Below, piece by piece: positions 48,323 to 62,179 of a stretch of DNA of 64,000 nt. The notes beneath the pieces are model-generated. The model ran no database searches. It had not been told where the DNA came from and saw only the letters and a list, made by a program, of their open reading frames with translations. The position numbers and the translations under genes are program-made. Numbering within the stretch: position 1 is the stretch's first letter; every line of letters begins with the position of its first letter. The stretch is from Cannabis sativa (Eukaryota > Streptophyta > Magnoliopsida > Rosales > Cannabaceae), in assembly GCF_029168945.1 (NCBI RefSeq), contig NC_083601.1:33655660-33719659 (forward strand), read 5' to 3'.

Positions 48323-50061
48323 TTACTAAATAAGTTTTTTGGCCTAATTAAACTATAAGAAAAAATATTTCAAGAAAAAACTGTAAGAGATCACTAAATA
48401 TTTGAAGCAAATTAATGAGGAATGTATTGTGTAAGAAATTCAACCATTTATTTATTTATCAGACCCACCTCTTTGTATTGTGTAAGAAATCCAACCATTT
48501 ATTTATTTCATTATTGGTACCCTCTTTTTGTACCAACCAAATGTCAAAGAACCAACCTTTTAGAGGTCAAAGGTGAAAAATATCATTAAAAAACATCTAA
48601 ATGTTGCACAAATTAATAAACCAGCACACTTCAAACAATTACTAAAAATTCACAAATGCATGCATCGATAAGTATATATATAAAATGGTTATTACAAATT
48701 AAGATGAAGCAGTCATATTCATATTAAGTTTGAGTTATGTGTAAAGAAATTAAGTATCTAAAAAATAACATGTGGCTCAATATATATACATAATACATGT
48801 GTCACAATTATATATGCTGTACTGGGCGAAATATCTCGAAGGTTTAAACCTATATTAATATTTTAAGCTTTATCTTTATTTATTAAATTTATTTTTCTCA
48901 TTACTTGTGTTTTATTTAATTTATACAGGCCTAATAAATGCAGATGCGCATATATATGCATATGCATGGAATCTGTCTTACAAGTGAAAATGATAATTTC
49001 AAGTTGTTAGCTAATGAAATTTAATAAATTATTGGCTTATTATTATTAATTCCTCAAACAATTATTACGTACCAGCTAGCTAAAGCTAATTAACCAGTAA
49101 TCAACCCAACTCATCCTCCTCCTGTCTCTACATATTTATAGCTATATTTAGTCGTATATATATATATATATATATATATTCTCAAACTACACTCCACACA
49201 ACTTTAATTATTGATCACAGAAAAAATCTCTGTTATTTTCAGTTTAGTTTTTATGGGACCTAATTATAACTTAAAATCTATGACGTAATCGCATAATCAC
49301 AGAATAATATTCTAATATTGGTTAGGCAAGTATTTGATGAGGGATCTTTCATTAAGTCATCTACGGTGTACTGTACTGTATATATGCACTTATGCAGACA
49401 CGAATAAAAAATTATCTATTGAATATGTAAATATAACTACTAACAATTTATTCCTCTAATTTTTTTTTTCAGTTTGCCCCCATTTCACTGACTACTCTAT
49501 GGTGTCGATCTTACTGGTATTAAAAGATGTAATGGTTTAGAGAAGTTAAGGTTGATAACTACAGCTTAACCATTCCTCAAATAATAATAAGGTTGACATT
49601 AATGCTACCTTCCGATGTTAATTAGTTGCATGTGAGTAGCTGGCCCGGTGGGTCGACCTTTTTTAGCTTTCCAAAATTTCATAATGTTTTTATTTTATTT
49701 TCTTTTATTTTTCAAAAATTTTAATAAAAATTAACCTGGATAGTTGGGCATTAATTGTCTTCTGGGCCTGGAGTAAACTTTTCCCTTTTATTGTGTTTTT
49801 ATTTTTCTTTTATTTTCAAACTTAGAGGATTGCCTGGATCAGTTTGTTGATGTTCATGTTTGGTGTTCAATGGTCATAGTGATTCCTAACAATTCCATGG
49901 AGAATGGGAATGGATTTTCAAAAGTTAACAAGAGGAACAAATCTCAATTCTCTCTTGTAAATTTATATATATACACACACATATATAATAGTTATATTTC
50001 TTTTGCAGCATTGTAGCTTGGTTCCTAAGCTTGGTTCCTAAGCTTTAACGTTTCCAGCATA
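48323..50061. other. Intergenic, no gene seen
   Basis: AT-rich. It holds a short direct repeat of TTGTGTAAGAAATTCAACC/TTGTGTAAGAAATCCAACC (about 48427 and 48479), a (TA)n run at 49157-49178, and a doubled AGCTTGGTTCCTA at about 50020-50046 next to the foldback element. Confidence 0.5.
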
Positions 50062-50070
50062 TTTCAAAAT

Positions 50071-52412
50071 GTGAAAATTACATGAAATATGGGATTTCAT
50101 AACAAAGTTAGAAAAATATGGCATTTTTAAGTTTACCACTCTTCTATGGCATTTTTGTACATTTAAGATTTTTTATGGTATTTGATATGTCATATTTTTA
50201 TAAACTTATTATCCAATCCCATATTTTATGTTTTTGTTTTTAGCTTAATTAGTTTTATTTATTTTTTAATTTATTTTACACTTACATTTTAGGGTTTCTT
50301 TTTATTTGAAAAATTTACACCAAATATTACATTTTTAATTTGACAAGAACATTTTATTTTTATACTTTTATTAATTTTTTTTTCTTTTTTACTTATTGAA
50401 ACTTCAAAAAGTTTTTTTTTTTTGTCTTTTTTATATATTTTTTAGTCAATTTTGGCTCTCTTTTTTCTTTTCAACTTTTAAGTCAGTTGCTACTTTTTTT
50501 TTTCTTTCTTTCGCTTATTTCTCTCTATTGTTTTTTTTTTAATTTCTTTTTGTGTCTCTCTTTTTTTTTTTTTAATTTTTTTTTTCTCAACCTAATTTTT
50601 TTCTCTTAATATATATAATAAGTGTACATTTTTTTATTTCATTTTTTTTTTACAAAAATTAAACTTGTTTTTTATTTAAACTACTATTTTTTTTTTTTTG
50701 TTAAAAACTAATTATTCCATTAAAAACAACAGAAAAAAAAAAAAACCAGTTTCATCAACATCATCCTGAAAAAAAAAAAAAAACAATATAAAAAATCATA
50801 ATCTAAAAAGAGTCCAAACTTTAAAAACTAGTTTCATCAACATTGAAAGAAACTACTAATTTCATTTAAAGAATACAAAAAATAGTTTCATCAACAAGAT
50901 AATGAAAAAAATTACAATCTAAAGACGATACTAACTTTAAAAACCAGTTTCATCAATATTAAAAGAAACGAATTATTTCATTAAAAGAGGCAAAAAAAAA
51001 AAAATAGTTTCATCAATAACATAATAAAAAATACACAATGCCTAATAACTAAACTTTTACAAATTAACGATACTAAATTTAAAAACCAGTTTCGAACATA
51101 TAAATTTTATATCAATACCTAATAATCAAACTTCTAACTGCATTCTTTATTTTGGCATTTAATTTTTTATTTGCTTGCTCAAAAATTAGAGTTAATTTAA
51201 ACATACAATATGCAGCAAATATAACAAAGAGAATCATAAATTAAAATGAAAGAGAAAAAAAAAAGAAACAAAGAAAATTAAAGAGACAAAAGTGCAATAA
51301 AAACCATAAAATAATAACAAAAAAAAAAACAGTGGAATGTGAGAAACCAGTTAGTAAAACAACCAAAATAAAAACAAACAAATAAAAACCAGTTTCTTGA
51401 AATAAATTAATAAAAAATTGAATAAAATTCAATTATGAACAACAATAAAAAAAAAATTAGTTATAAAAACTAGTTACTTAAAAAAACCAGTTATGAAAAT
51501 AATAAAATAATATGTGTGTCAGAAACTGATTAATTAAAATAAAATAAAAATTGTTGTTCAAATATCATACAATAAGAAAACTGGTTTTATACAAACTAAA
51601 AAATATATAATAATATCATAAAAATTGAGCAACCCTATTAAAGAACAGTTAAAATCTGTGAAACAAGTTTCGACATGTGAAACCAGTTTTGACGTTATAA
51701 AAAATCATAACAAAATACAAATATTAATAATAAAGTTAATTGAAACCAGTTTCATCAGACAATCAAATAAAACCATACACACACAAATATACAAAAAAAA
51801 AAATACTAATTATAAATATAATCAAAACAACACATAATGCCTACCAATAATTTAATAACAAAATATAAATGTAAGTTTCCAACCTAGAAAAAAAATAATA
51901 AAAAAGTAACTTGAAAAAAATTCTAATAACATAATGAAACTATTTTTTTTATTCTTTTAATGAAATTAATAGTTTCTTTCAATGTTGATGAAACTGATTT
52001 TTAAAGTTTATATTATCTTTAGATTATAATTTTTTATATTGTTTTTTCTTCAGGATGATGTTGATGAAACTGGTTTTTTTTTTTTTTCTGCTTTTAATGA
52101 AATTATTAGTTTTTAACAAAAAAAACAAAGAAAAAAAATAGTAGTTTAAATAAAAAAAAACAAGTTTAATTTCTGTAAAAAAAAATAATATCTATAGTTG
52201 AGATTATTTTTTATTTATTTTAGTATTTTATTTTTTAAAAAAAGAAATAATAAATAAAAAGAAACACAAATTTAAAGTTTTTTATGGCATTCCTCAAGAC
52301 TTTTTCCCATATTTGTAAGTTTTTTTAAAAAATGTCATATTTAGTGTAATTAAGTTTTTATGCCATATATATCAAAACTTATCTTATTTTCCCATATTTT
52401 TGTAAATAGCAC
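50071..52412. mobile_element. Non-coding foldback element, probably Mutator-like
   Basis: A perfect 9-bp direct duplication, TTTCAAAAT, lies at 50062-50070 and 52413-52421. The ends are imperfect inverted repeats: GTGAAAATTACATGAAATATGGGA at the left, and GTGCTATTTACAAAAATATGGGA at the right read from the other strand. Internally, the arm at about 50640-50815 (with CCAGTTTCATCAACATCATC and AATATAAAAAATCATAATCT) recurs inverted at about 52015-52190. Between the arms CCAGTTTC-type units are scattered in direct orientation. No coding capacity. The 9-bp duplication fits Mutator. Confidence 0.8.
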
Positions 52413-52421
52413 TTTCAAAAT

Positions 52422-53209
52422 TCAGAAAGTTTACTGTTAAGGACTAATGTTGCTCCTTTGAAAAATAAAAAAGGATTGATGTTGCAACTCTTTAGAAATT
52501 TCATCCAAAGAAAACATCATTAAATAAGCCAATGCATCTTTTTCATTTTTCGTAAGCCTGTCTTAGGATATATTTATGATATTTGAATCTCGTTTTAAAT
52601 GATCATATTCATAGATGCAATTTTGCTTCAAAGCATTGACTTCAAGTCTTGTATACATTAGCTATACTTACAGGCTTAATATTCTATTGCACATCATGCT
52701 ATATATATTAGATAGCACAATGCAAAGATAAGTCCAGTGCAGTGCACAGTATGACCAAAATGACTTGATAACATTACAACAAAATGAAAATTGTTAATAA
52801 AGAAAATTAAAATAACGAGGAAACAACAAGCATCCGAATAAATTTGTTTTATTAAATTGAAAAAAAATATATATATATTTTTGTAATTTTTCTGTATTGA
52901 ACTATTCCAGCATTAGAGTTGGTCTTGGATTGGTATATAACAAAATCACCATATTCAAGATGAGTAGAAGAATATAATCACATTCTTTTCATAAGATACA
53001 TAAAAAGAAAACACAGGAGTACTTAACATGCACCCTTTGTATAAAAAGCACATACTACTCTCTAGAACTTCACATATTCTCCTAACTCGACTAGAAGTCA
53101 AAAACAAAATTCTTGCCCACATAATAAATAGTTGGATACAACTCAAAAAGAATAAATAGGCCTACATTGCTGGACAACAAAAGGAAACAAAGCTCTTTAA
53201 TAGAAAAAT
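52422..53209. other. Intergenic / 3' flank of NUG2
   Basis: No gene recognised. The segment nearest 53209 is the likely 3' UTR of the minus-strand NUG2 gene. Confidence 0.5.
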
Positions 53210-56200
53210 CTAAGACTCGATTACTGGAAGTTGGTTATCTGACATACTCTGATCAGCTGGAAGTTGCTGGGCCGACTCGCTCTTGCTAGTTGGAAGCTGC
53301 TCACCTGCTTCACCCCTCAATTCAGTCTCACTGAAAAGATCCCTTTGAACAGGGACAGTCATTTGCTGCTGGGACGAAATTACACCAGCAATAGCTTTAA
53401 ACGCTGCAGATGCCTTGTTGCTATCTTCTGTTGTATCTGTGCTAATGCCTTTAATGTTGGGTTCAACTGATGCCTCGTCTTCTTCTTGCTTTGGTGGTGG
53501 CACGAAAAATGGTATTTTACCCCTCTGCCAGTCATGAAGTACCATCTTTGCTGCCGTCTTCAAATCAGGTTCACCACCCTAAAAAGCCAACATAAATTTT
53601 TCAATTGCAGCTATCAACTGTCATAATTTCTTAAGAGCTGCAGAACTGTCACTCATATTTTGTCAAAGTTGAATGAAAACAGTAGTCACGTCCAAGTACT
53701 CTTTCACATTGATATTTAGGCAATAGGATGTTAAGGATTAATTCCATTGAAATGTTTGCAGGGGTTAGTCAATAAATTATGGCAGGATCCCTAACAGGAC
53801 ATGCAAAATAAAGCACAGTCAACTCAAACACAGTTGAGCAAACAGACTGAACCTTAAATCATGTACAAACTTCTTCAGCTAAACTAAGGTATAAAGAGAA
53901 AAGAGAAGAAAGCTACAAAGGAAAATAACAAAACACATTTTTTTTTTATTTTATCTTTCAATTTTCCTTTCCAAATTGGCAGACATCATCATCGCTACAT
54001 GTAGACAGTATTAACTTGCAAGCATTTAACAGAAACCATGCAGGAGAAAGATAAAGAAAATACCCTCAAGAGTTTGCCCGACAGTTTGCATAGTTGAACA
54101 AGAAAATCGTTGTCATCTTCCCTGAAAATCAAATAATGAAAAAGTTACATTTTTTCTAGTAGGTATAGAAAAAACCAGCAATAATCTTGAGTAAGTATAT
54201 TTATTATCTGTAACAATAATAAGAAAAAAAAAATTCTTCCAGCAAAATAAAAACTGTTGCAAGCAAATTGGACATTACTTTTTCTGCCATCTTGGAAAAC
54301 TTGTAGATGTTGTAAACTAGAACTGAAGAAAATTAATACAGCAGCCTCTTATATGTGAAAACAATTTTTTTGGAATTTATAAATAGATAAGAGCCAATTT
54401 AGTAGAGGTGTAGTTCATTTAACAATTAGTTCAACAACGGTGGTAAAATATTGCTGTGATAAATTATAATGTAAAAAGTGCTGTGATTAAAAATTAGATA
54501 TGGTAAACACCAAAGATAGTATAACACACCAGTCTTTAATCTTGTAAGCTCTTTCCAGGTGCTCTTTCTTAACACGAGTCAAAACTTCTCCTATGTGTTC
54601 TGAAGCATCTTCCAAGTTTGTGACACGGACCTGACAATGAAGTATCAGCATAATCTCTCTCGTGATCAGTATGACATGACAAACATACAGCAATAAAATC
54701 TACCAAAGATTTATGTATATCCCAAAAAAGAGTACTAAGAAAAACAAAAACAGCAACTTACCACTCCCTTCAACACAATATCTGTTTCAGTGTCATGGTT
54801 GTTTTGATAAACAACTCCAGGACAGTCAATTAAGAAAATCCTCTTTGTAAGTGTGATATATTGCCATACTTTAGTTTCCCCAGGGATAGGAGCAACCTTG
54901 CAAACCTGTGGTAAAATAAAACATAAATAAGCTAACCAATTAAGAAACAAACTACGTAAATCGCAATCCCATGACTATCCAAAATCAGAAGAAAAGGATA
55001 TGTAAAGAAAAAAAAAGTATAAAGAGGCAACCGAGCATAATTCTTTGAAGTACAGTCAAAGCATTACGAACATATTATTTACAAGGTTGAATATGTGCAT
55101 CAAAACATCCGAACTCAATGTCAACACTACTTAACATCTCTCGAACAAAATATCATGCATGTTTTTTCAGCATCAAAAGTAAAGCCTAAAATCTGTAATT
55201 AGAAAAAGCATGGACAGACACCTTAAAAAATGAATTTCCTTAATTGCAAGGAACCGATACCTCGTTTGATAACCAAAATAACCATGAAATATTTTTCACA
55301 ACCACAATAAATGTTTTCATTTTATTTTTAAAAATAAGAAGTAATAAATGTTATTATATAAAGAACACAAGCACCATATATGGTCCAACACATTTAGTTC
55401 TTTTAGGACACTATTTGACATTCAAAGTAGGATTGAACCAGAAGCATCAAAAGAGATCAAGATTATTACAGTTTTTGTTCGCAATGTGTTGATAACTGAT
55501 GACTTCCCAACATTGGGATATCCCACAAATCCAACAGAAATTGCTTGCTTGTCACTCTTCAAGCGAGCAAATTGTCTCAAAACTGAGAGAAGAGAACCCT
55601 TCAAAAACAAAATTAAAACTAAAATTAGGTGACGATAATATGAACTGATAAAATCAAGCCACAGTTAGCATAGTAAATTGTATTAAATGAAATTATTAAT
55701 ATACAGATATACTAAGCTACCTTGCCAAATGACTTGTTGACACTAGCATGGAAAGCAAGAGTTGGATATTCCTTGGATAGTACCCTCAGCCATCCTTTTG
55801 TTGCCCATGCAGGAATCAAGTCACACTGAGTAGACCAACTATTAATATTTTAAGAAGTTACAGGGGAATTTAATAATAAAAAAAAAGGAGCACAAGATGA
55901 GATAAAGACCTTGTTTAACAAAAGAATCATGTTTTTGTGTTTGCAATGCTCTTTCAAATGCCTTTCTAAGTGGCGACATCTTGTTCCTTGTGGGTCCCTC
56001 GCATCCAAAACCTGCAAAATGAAAGTTGAGAAAGAAATTTAGAGTAAGAATGAAGGATTAAAAAAATCATTCAATAGTGTATTAGCAAATATTTAAGATG
56101 ATCATATATGGTAGGACAGCAGAAAACTATCTAATATAGCACACTAAGATATAGTGATTTACCGATAATGCTTCTACATCACTAATAAGTAGGAACTGTG

Positions 56201-57460
56201 ACTAAACTAACTGGCAATGCTTCTACATCACTATTTGAATTAAAATCAATTAAAATTATCAATCTAGTGAAGTACACACCTGGACAACAACATCCGAAGA
56301 ATCTATAACTTTGTAGAGTTCACCCCAAATACGTTTACTTTGACCCTTCTCAAACATATTGTGTCGAACCAGGTCTCTGAATCCATCCCCTTCACCTTCG
56401 TCAACATTGACATCATCACCATGCTTCTCCTCAAATGCATCTACACATTACCCCACAATCAAAAAAAAATTATCCTCAAATGAAAGGAAAAGCAATCAGT
56501 ACTAAATAGAATCTAATAAAGAGTAGAATGCTTATAGCAATGATTACCCTGAGAACCATCAGCTTTTTTGAGTAAAGAATCATAATCAGCAGCTAAGAGT
56601 CTTGGTCGCTTCCTCTTAGTTTTTGGTCCAAAAGCATCCTGAAAGGGCTCTCTGTCGAGCAGATGAACTCTCGCTTGCTTCTCATATATGAAAAGAGCAA
56701 AATTATGTCAAATATATACCGCTATATAATGTTACTTATAGAAAATCTAAACATTACCATTAGTCTACCTCAAAATGGAAATGGCTATCTTACAATGCCC
56801 TGACAGAAAAAATAATAATGCTAGAGAAAGGCATCATTCGTACCTTCTGGTGATCATTCAAGAGAGACAAAGGCAGTTTTCTCTCCTTCAAAATAACATT
56901 ATAGTTATTAGACATTCGGCTTTGAAGTTCTTCACGGAAAAACTCGAGCTCCTTCTGATTTACAACACGGGTATTTCCTATAGAATGCAAAATAAAAATT
57001 AAAAACCATAATTCCTTCACACCATAACTGGTATACAAATATAATAAACTCTTCACAGCCAGACAGAGTAAGTACTTCCACAAAGCACAAACAACAATTT
57101 CTGTATGTACCCAGAACCCAATTTCTCACTCTATCTAAGCCCAATACTGTATTCTACAACGGGAAAGACAATGCCCGAAAGTTGTTAGTGCGCCATGTTT
57201 ATAAATATACAAAAGTATGAGAATTGCGTACCAAACCATCGGCGGTCGGGTTGGATTCGGGTACATGGCAGCTCGTCAGACTGAAATTCATTCCTTAAAA
57301 CCTTTCCTTTGCGATCACGCTTGGGTCTCGTGTTGTACATATTAAGTCGGCGAACCGTGGCGGCAGTACGAGAACCATTTTTCTTATCAATTCGATTCGC
57401 GTCATTAGAGTGCTTCGGCTTCCCCGAAATGCTAACTTTCCTTTCTGTCTTCTTCGTCAT
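53210..57460 (-). CDS. NUG2: Nuclear/nucleolar GTPase 2 (circularly permuted YlqF/YawG family)
   Basis: Eleven exons join in frame to 553 residues: 57460-57232, 56977-56844, 56677-56548, 56440-56280, 56011-55910, 55825-55721, 55598-55470, 54905-54762, 54630-54530, 54121-54064, 53578-53210. The basic N-terminus ([12 protein letters not shown]) and the NGP1NT block ([38 protein letters not shown]) are NUG2-like. GTPase motifs are permuted: VLDARDP (about 219), G4 NKCD (251-254), then G1 GYPNVGKSS (313-321), T341 in PGET, and G3 DCPG (357-360). A C-terminal segment, [20 protein letters not shown], precedes a low-complexity Gln/Ser tail. NUG2/Nog2 proteins act in nuclear 60S subunit maturation and export. 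All catalytic motifs are intact. The Arabidopsis protein is of similar length. Confidence 0.95.
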
Positions 57461-58252
57461 CTTGCTAATGGGTGTTTGATTGCTGCGAAATCGCAGAGAA
57501 AGATGTGTGCAGACAACGCCTCTGGGAGGCAGCTACTCTGCGAGGATGTTAGTAAAACCCTAACTCTAGGGTTCGAAAAGAGAGCTGCCAGATGAAATGA
57601 GATGAGTATTTATATGTTATGGACTTTTGTATTAGGCCTTATTACTAATATTTTCAAGCATTTTGTATTTTAAGATTAGTTGCCTAAAATCTTGTGCTAA
57701 AATGGTTGGATTTAAGGATTTGTATCACATTTCAATGTTGTGATTATTCATATCTACCAAAAAGAATAAAGAAAAAATGAAAAAAAAAAAAAAAGTTTTT
57801 TTATTTTTAAATTATTTTCATTATATTTAAAATTAAAATTAATTGAACCATTAAAATTATGTCATGTGTATTCTTGTGTAAACGTAGACAGTCTACTATG
57901 CTACTTAAGTGAAGATTTTTGACAAAAATATAAAAAGCAAAAGTTTAGTAGGTTTTGCCTTCAAAAAATCAATTTTCGTGTTTAAATGTTACAAAAATAT
58001 AAAGTTCGTGTGATTTTGCCGTCAATATATTTACTTTTAATTTATATAAAATATCATACACTTTTTTATTATTTTTAAAAAATTATAGAAAGTTATTTTT
58101 CATTTTTTCTATTTTATTGTTTAAAATTAAAATAATAATATAATTTTTAAAAAAAAAATATGTGAATCCGTAAAAAAAATGATAATAAAAATATATTTTT
58201 AAAATATATACAATGAGTTCAAATTTTAATTTTAATTTAAAAAAGTATATTA
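57461..58252. other. NUG2 upstream region and intergenic DNA
   Basis: Adjacent to the NUG2 start this is 5' UTR and promoter. Beyond about 57650 it is AT-rich with no gene. AAAAATATAAA-type units recur around 57925-58010. Confidence 0.45.
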
Positions 58253-58257
58253 TATAG

Positions 58258-59791
58258 TGATAACTCTATGTTATAGAGTTAATTTTTATGCTTTTAAACT
58301 AAAGTATTATGAGGAGAGTAGTGAAAATGTGTTTATTTTGCTTAATTTTAATTAGTTTTAGTGTTATTTTCTATTTAATAATCTAACCTTTAAGTTTTGT
58401 AAATATTGATATTGTTGGGTGTGTTTTTCCAATTAACTGTGCTTATTTTGTTGAAAAATGAGGAATTAAATTGATAGGTAAAAGAAAAAGAAGCAAGGAA
58501 GAAAAGGAGCACAAGCTGAAACTGGGCTGATTGCTGAAGCAATGCTAAAGCAATGCTGAAGTGAATTCAGCATCCTGGCAGTGACGTGGAAACACGAATT
58601 TCACTTATCCACCTCAGCAACTTCGGTCCAGTCACTCAAATTGCACCAGCCAGCTGACATGGAAGAAAGGGGTCTAACCCTAGTGGGCCGAAGTGGAAAA
58701 GTTTGGGCTTCTATTTTGGGGTATGAAGTTTGTACCCTAAAAACCCAACAACAAAAAGAGAAGGAAAGGGAAGTACACCATCATCATCTTCATCATCCAG
58801 TACGTGAGGAGCTGCTGCAACTCTTTTGGAGGAGTAAATGTAGCAGAAAGTACACCATAGAAGAAGGAAGAGGGGACCAAGCCTAGTGTTTGAATTTTCT
58901 TTTACCCTTTCTTGATAGTCTTCTTTATTTTCCTCTTTTATTGTTGTTTGTACTTAGTATCAAAAACTTCTTGAGATTGTTAATTTGGGCAGCAGCCATG
59001 GATGAATTGTTTTTAGCTTGGATTTTAACTTCTTACTTGAATATGAGCTAAACTTTTGAGGCTTGAATGGCTATGAACTTCTAAGTTGGGTATGATTAGA
59101 TTCTAAGCTTACTTTAGCATTTGTTTGCCTTTGTTCATTCAAGTGAGTTTCATTTTAATTGATTGTTGTTTCTTGGCCATGAATAACAATTTGCTAAGCT
59201 AGATCTTGTACCGGAAGGGCTAGATCTAGTAGTTTAACTTGAATGGAGCCAGTGAAAACCTAGATTTAGGCTTTTCTTTGTAAGTGGAATAGGAATATTT
59301 CATTTACCTTGCATAACTTACAAAATTAATGTTTGAATAGTGTTCTGCTTGCTGGTTTGATATAGGAATATATTGAGCTCAATGGTAGAATTAAAGTTGT
59401 GAGTGTTGGAAAATTCTCACAAGCCTAGAGGAATTTGTTGTTATCTCTGTGCAGAATGCTAGAGTAATGCTGAACCGATGCTGTACTGACTGTAAAAAAA
59501 ACCTGACTAGAAGGAATTAGTTATTCAAGCCATTTTTACCATATTACAACTTTTATCTTGCAACCAATTTTTTTTTCTTAGCAGCAGTAGTTTAATTCTA
59601 ACAAGATTAATTCATGTCATTTCTAATTTTGAACCATTACTCAACCATTTGCATATTATTTCTTTTTATTTTAAGTTGTAATTAGTTGGTTTTACAAGAT
59701 ATTTTTGTTTGCAATCCCTGTGGAGACGATCTTACTTATCACTTTATTATTTGTTTGACTGCGTATACTTGCGTATATAATTTTCACAACA
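58258..59791 (+). repeat. Solo LTR (1534 bp)
   Basis: Begins TGATAACTCTATG, ends TTTTCACAACA, and is flanked by the 5-bp duplication TATAG (58253-58257 and 59792-59796). Near its end is AATCCCTGTGGAGACGATCTTA, a phrase I associate with large plant Gypsy LTRs, but the family is not certain. No internal retrotransposon sequence accompanies it, so it probably arose by LTR-LTR recombination. The 101-codon frame at 58581 lies inside it and is not a gene. Confidence 0.75.
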
Positions 59792-59796
59792 TATAG

Positions 59797-61308
59797 TTAT
59801 ATTTAATATAAGATAAAAATATAAAATTAATAAGCGTAGTGAGCTTAAATTTAAATTGTGATATTTAAAATATATATATATTTTTGTTATATAATCACAT
59901 TGAGAATAATATAGACATAAATTAATAAAACAGTAAATATCTAAAAGATACACCATAATTCTAAAAAGATAATTTTGAACACAAATATAAATTTTGTCAT
60001 TATTCAAAGAAAATTATTTTTAAAAATAAATTTAAGAAATAAGAAAACAATTTTTCAAAATTAAGTTAAAAAATACAAATTTTGATAACAACAACAAATT
60101 ATTTTCTAGAATTTTTATCTATTTTATTTCAAATTAACTTATCACATTATAATTTTTTTTCTGAACAATTTATCACATTATTGTTACAAACTTTTAAATA
60201 CTTATTTTTATAAATATATGGAGGAGGTTCTAATAGTTACATTTTTTTAGCCATTGGATCACTATTAAATAGTTGTGATTAATTTAGAAATTAAAGAAAA
60301 AAAATAAAAAAAATAACCTGTAACCTGATATTAACTTGTTAATTTATTTCCTTTTAAAACTTTAATTAAGATTAATTATATTTTAAAATTAAATTAAGTA
60401 TAATTATTAATTAATTTTTTGCAATTTATTATTAAATACGAATCTTTTAGTAATTTATTTTTTATACACTTAAATTATTTTAATTTTTATAACAAAACTC
60501 TTAATAATTTAAAATTATACACATGTAATTTCATAATTAAAAATTTATAATTAAATAGCTTAATTAAAAAAAAGGTAAAAAAAAAAATGAATTTATTAAT
60601 TGCTAAAAAAGGTCTTCTCAAATATTTATTTAATTACTTATAAAATAGTTAATTATAATTAATTAATTCTAAAAATAGAATTTTTACTTATTGGTAACCT
60701 GCTATTACAGGTAAAAAAAAAATGTAACCATATGGTTACAATAAAAATATAACAATTGAATAGTCACCCATAAATATATTTAGGTAAATGTATATTATAT
60801 CTCGAAAAAGTTGTTATGATACACTTTTTATCTATCAGCATTCTTAAAATAAAAGTATTTTAATAATCATGTATTTTATTTAAGACTATTTGTAAAAAAA
60901 ATTAAAAAATTTTAAATAATTTATAGAGTTGAAATTAAGATTCATATAGTCGTTTGTCACTCGTATAAGAAAAAATAATCACGTTTGCATTAAAATAATT
61001 TGAATTTTATATTTTTAGTGTTGAAAATTATTTTAAAAAATTTACAAATTTAAAAATATTTTTAAATAAAGTATATATGATTATGAAAAATAAATATAAT
61101 AAAAAACATGTACATTGTTCATCTTTTTGATTTTCGGCGAAATTAATATGAGTTGAGTTGTGACACTTTTAGTTTCTCAAATCACTTATGTTATTTGAAT
61201 CACATGTAATTCGTATCTTGTGTGAAGAATAAACTACTAACATAAAGGGACCTTAGTCACTAGAACAACCACAACAAAAATAATATTAACAAAAAAACTA
61301 AAATGAAA
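59797..61308. other. Intergenic, no gene seen
   Basis: Extremely AT-rich. It includes the perfect palindrome TGTAACCATATGGTTACA near 60721, with related CCTGTAACC/GGTTACC phrases on either side, possibly remnants of a small inverted-repeat transposon. Confidence 0.45.
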
Positions 61309-61700
61309 TTTCCCTCCGAATTTTGACATATACTAAATTATGCCACATGAACTTTTAAGGTCGTTAAAAATTCACCATGAACTATTCAGATTGTTAGATT
61401 TAAGAACTTTTATCTAATTTTAATAAAAAAAATTCTAACATGGATGAAAGTTCAGAAGGCATGATTTAGTACATATCAAAGTTTGAGGGACATGATTTGG
61501 TAGATATCAAAGTTTGGGAAGCATGAAGCAGTAAAATTGAATGAAATTAGACAAAAATTCTTAAATCTAACAATCTCAATAGTTCAGTGACAAAAATTCT
61601 TAAATCTAACAATATCAATAGTTGAGGAGAAGTTCAGGGGAATTTTTAACGGCAAAAAAAATTCTGGAGCATGATTTGGTACATGTCAAATTTTAGGAAA
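61309..61700. mobile_element. Foldback MITE candidate
   Basis: The left half, starting TTTCCCTCCGAATTTTGACA, and the right half read from the other strand, starting TTTCCTAAAATTTGACATGT, align over more than 100 bases. Shared blocks are GACAT(A/G)TAC(T/C)AAAT(T/C)ATGC, CGTTAAAAATTC and TTGTTAGATTTAAGAA. The unit ACAAAAATTCTTAAATCTAAC is also tandemly doubled at about 61552 and 61590. No clear target-site duplication could be fixed. Confidence 0.6.
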
Positions 61701-62179
61701 AAAAATCCTAATTAGCTTAAAAAAAAATATTATACAAACAAATTAGCCTATAATAATAGTATTTAATAATCGGATAAATATTATATTTAATATGATTTTA
61801 TTTTTTTTAAGAAAATCTTGTGTATTTGTTGCTTGTTATCCATGTGTAAATAATGTGTGATATTAATATGATTAAAAAAATTGTTATCAAAAGAGTTTAA
61901 TAAATTATTAGTTAAATATATTTTTTGTTAATTAATATGATATTAAAAAAATTAATATAATAATAAGGAATATGTTTTAGTAAAATTTTTGGTGTTGCGG
62001 AGTAAAAATAATTTTTGACAGTGTAACACTAAATTTGGTGTAACCGCTGTCAAAAAGTTGTTGCGGGAGAACAGAAGAGTAAGAATGGGGCCTTTGGCGC
62101 TTAATCTACACTCCTTGTCCTTGGGAGTACAGATCTGAAATCGGAAGCTTATTCATCCATTACCTTACCAGTTACTGCC
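61701..62179. other. Intergenic and promoter/5' UTR of the LRR gene
   Basis: AT-rich up to about 62040, then more balanced sequence that probably contains the promoter and leader of the gene at 62180. No other feature was recognised. Confidence 0.45.

Noticed and set aside
58581..58886. 101-codon open frame
   Set aside because: Lies entirely inside the solo LTR with no protein-family signal.
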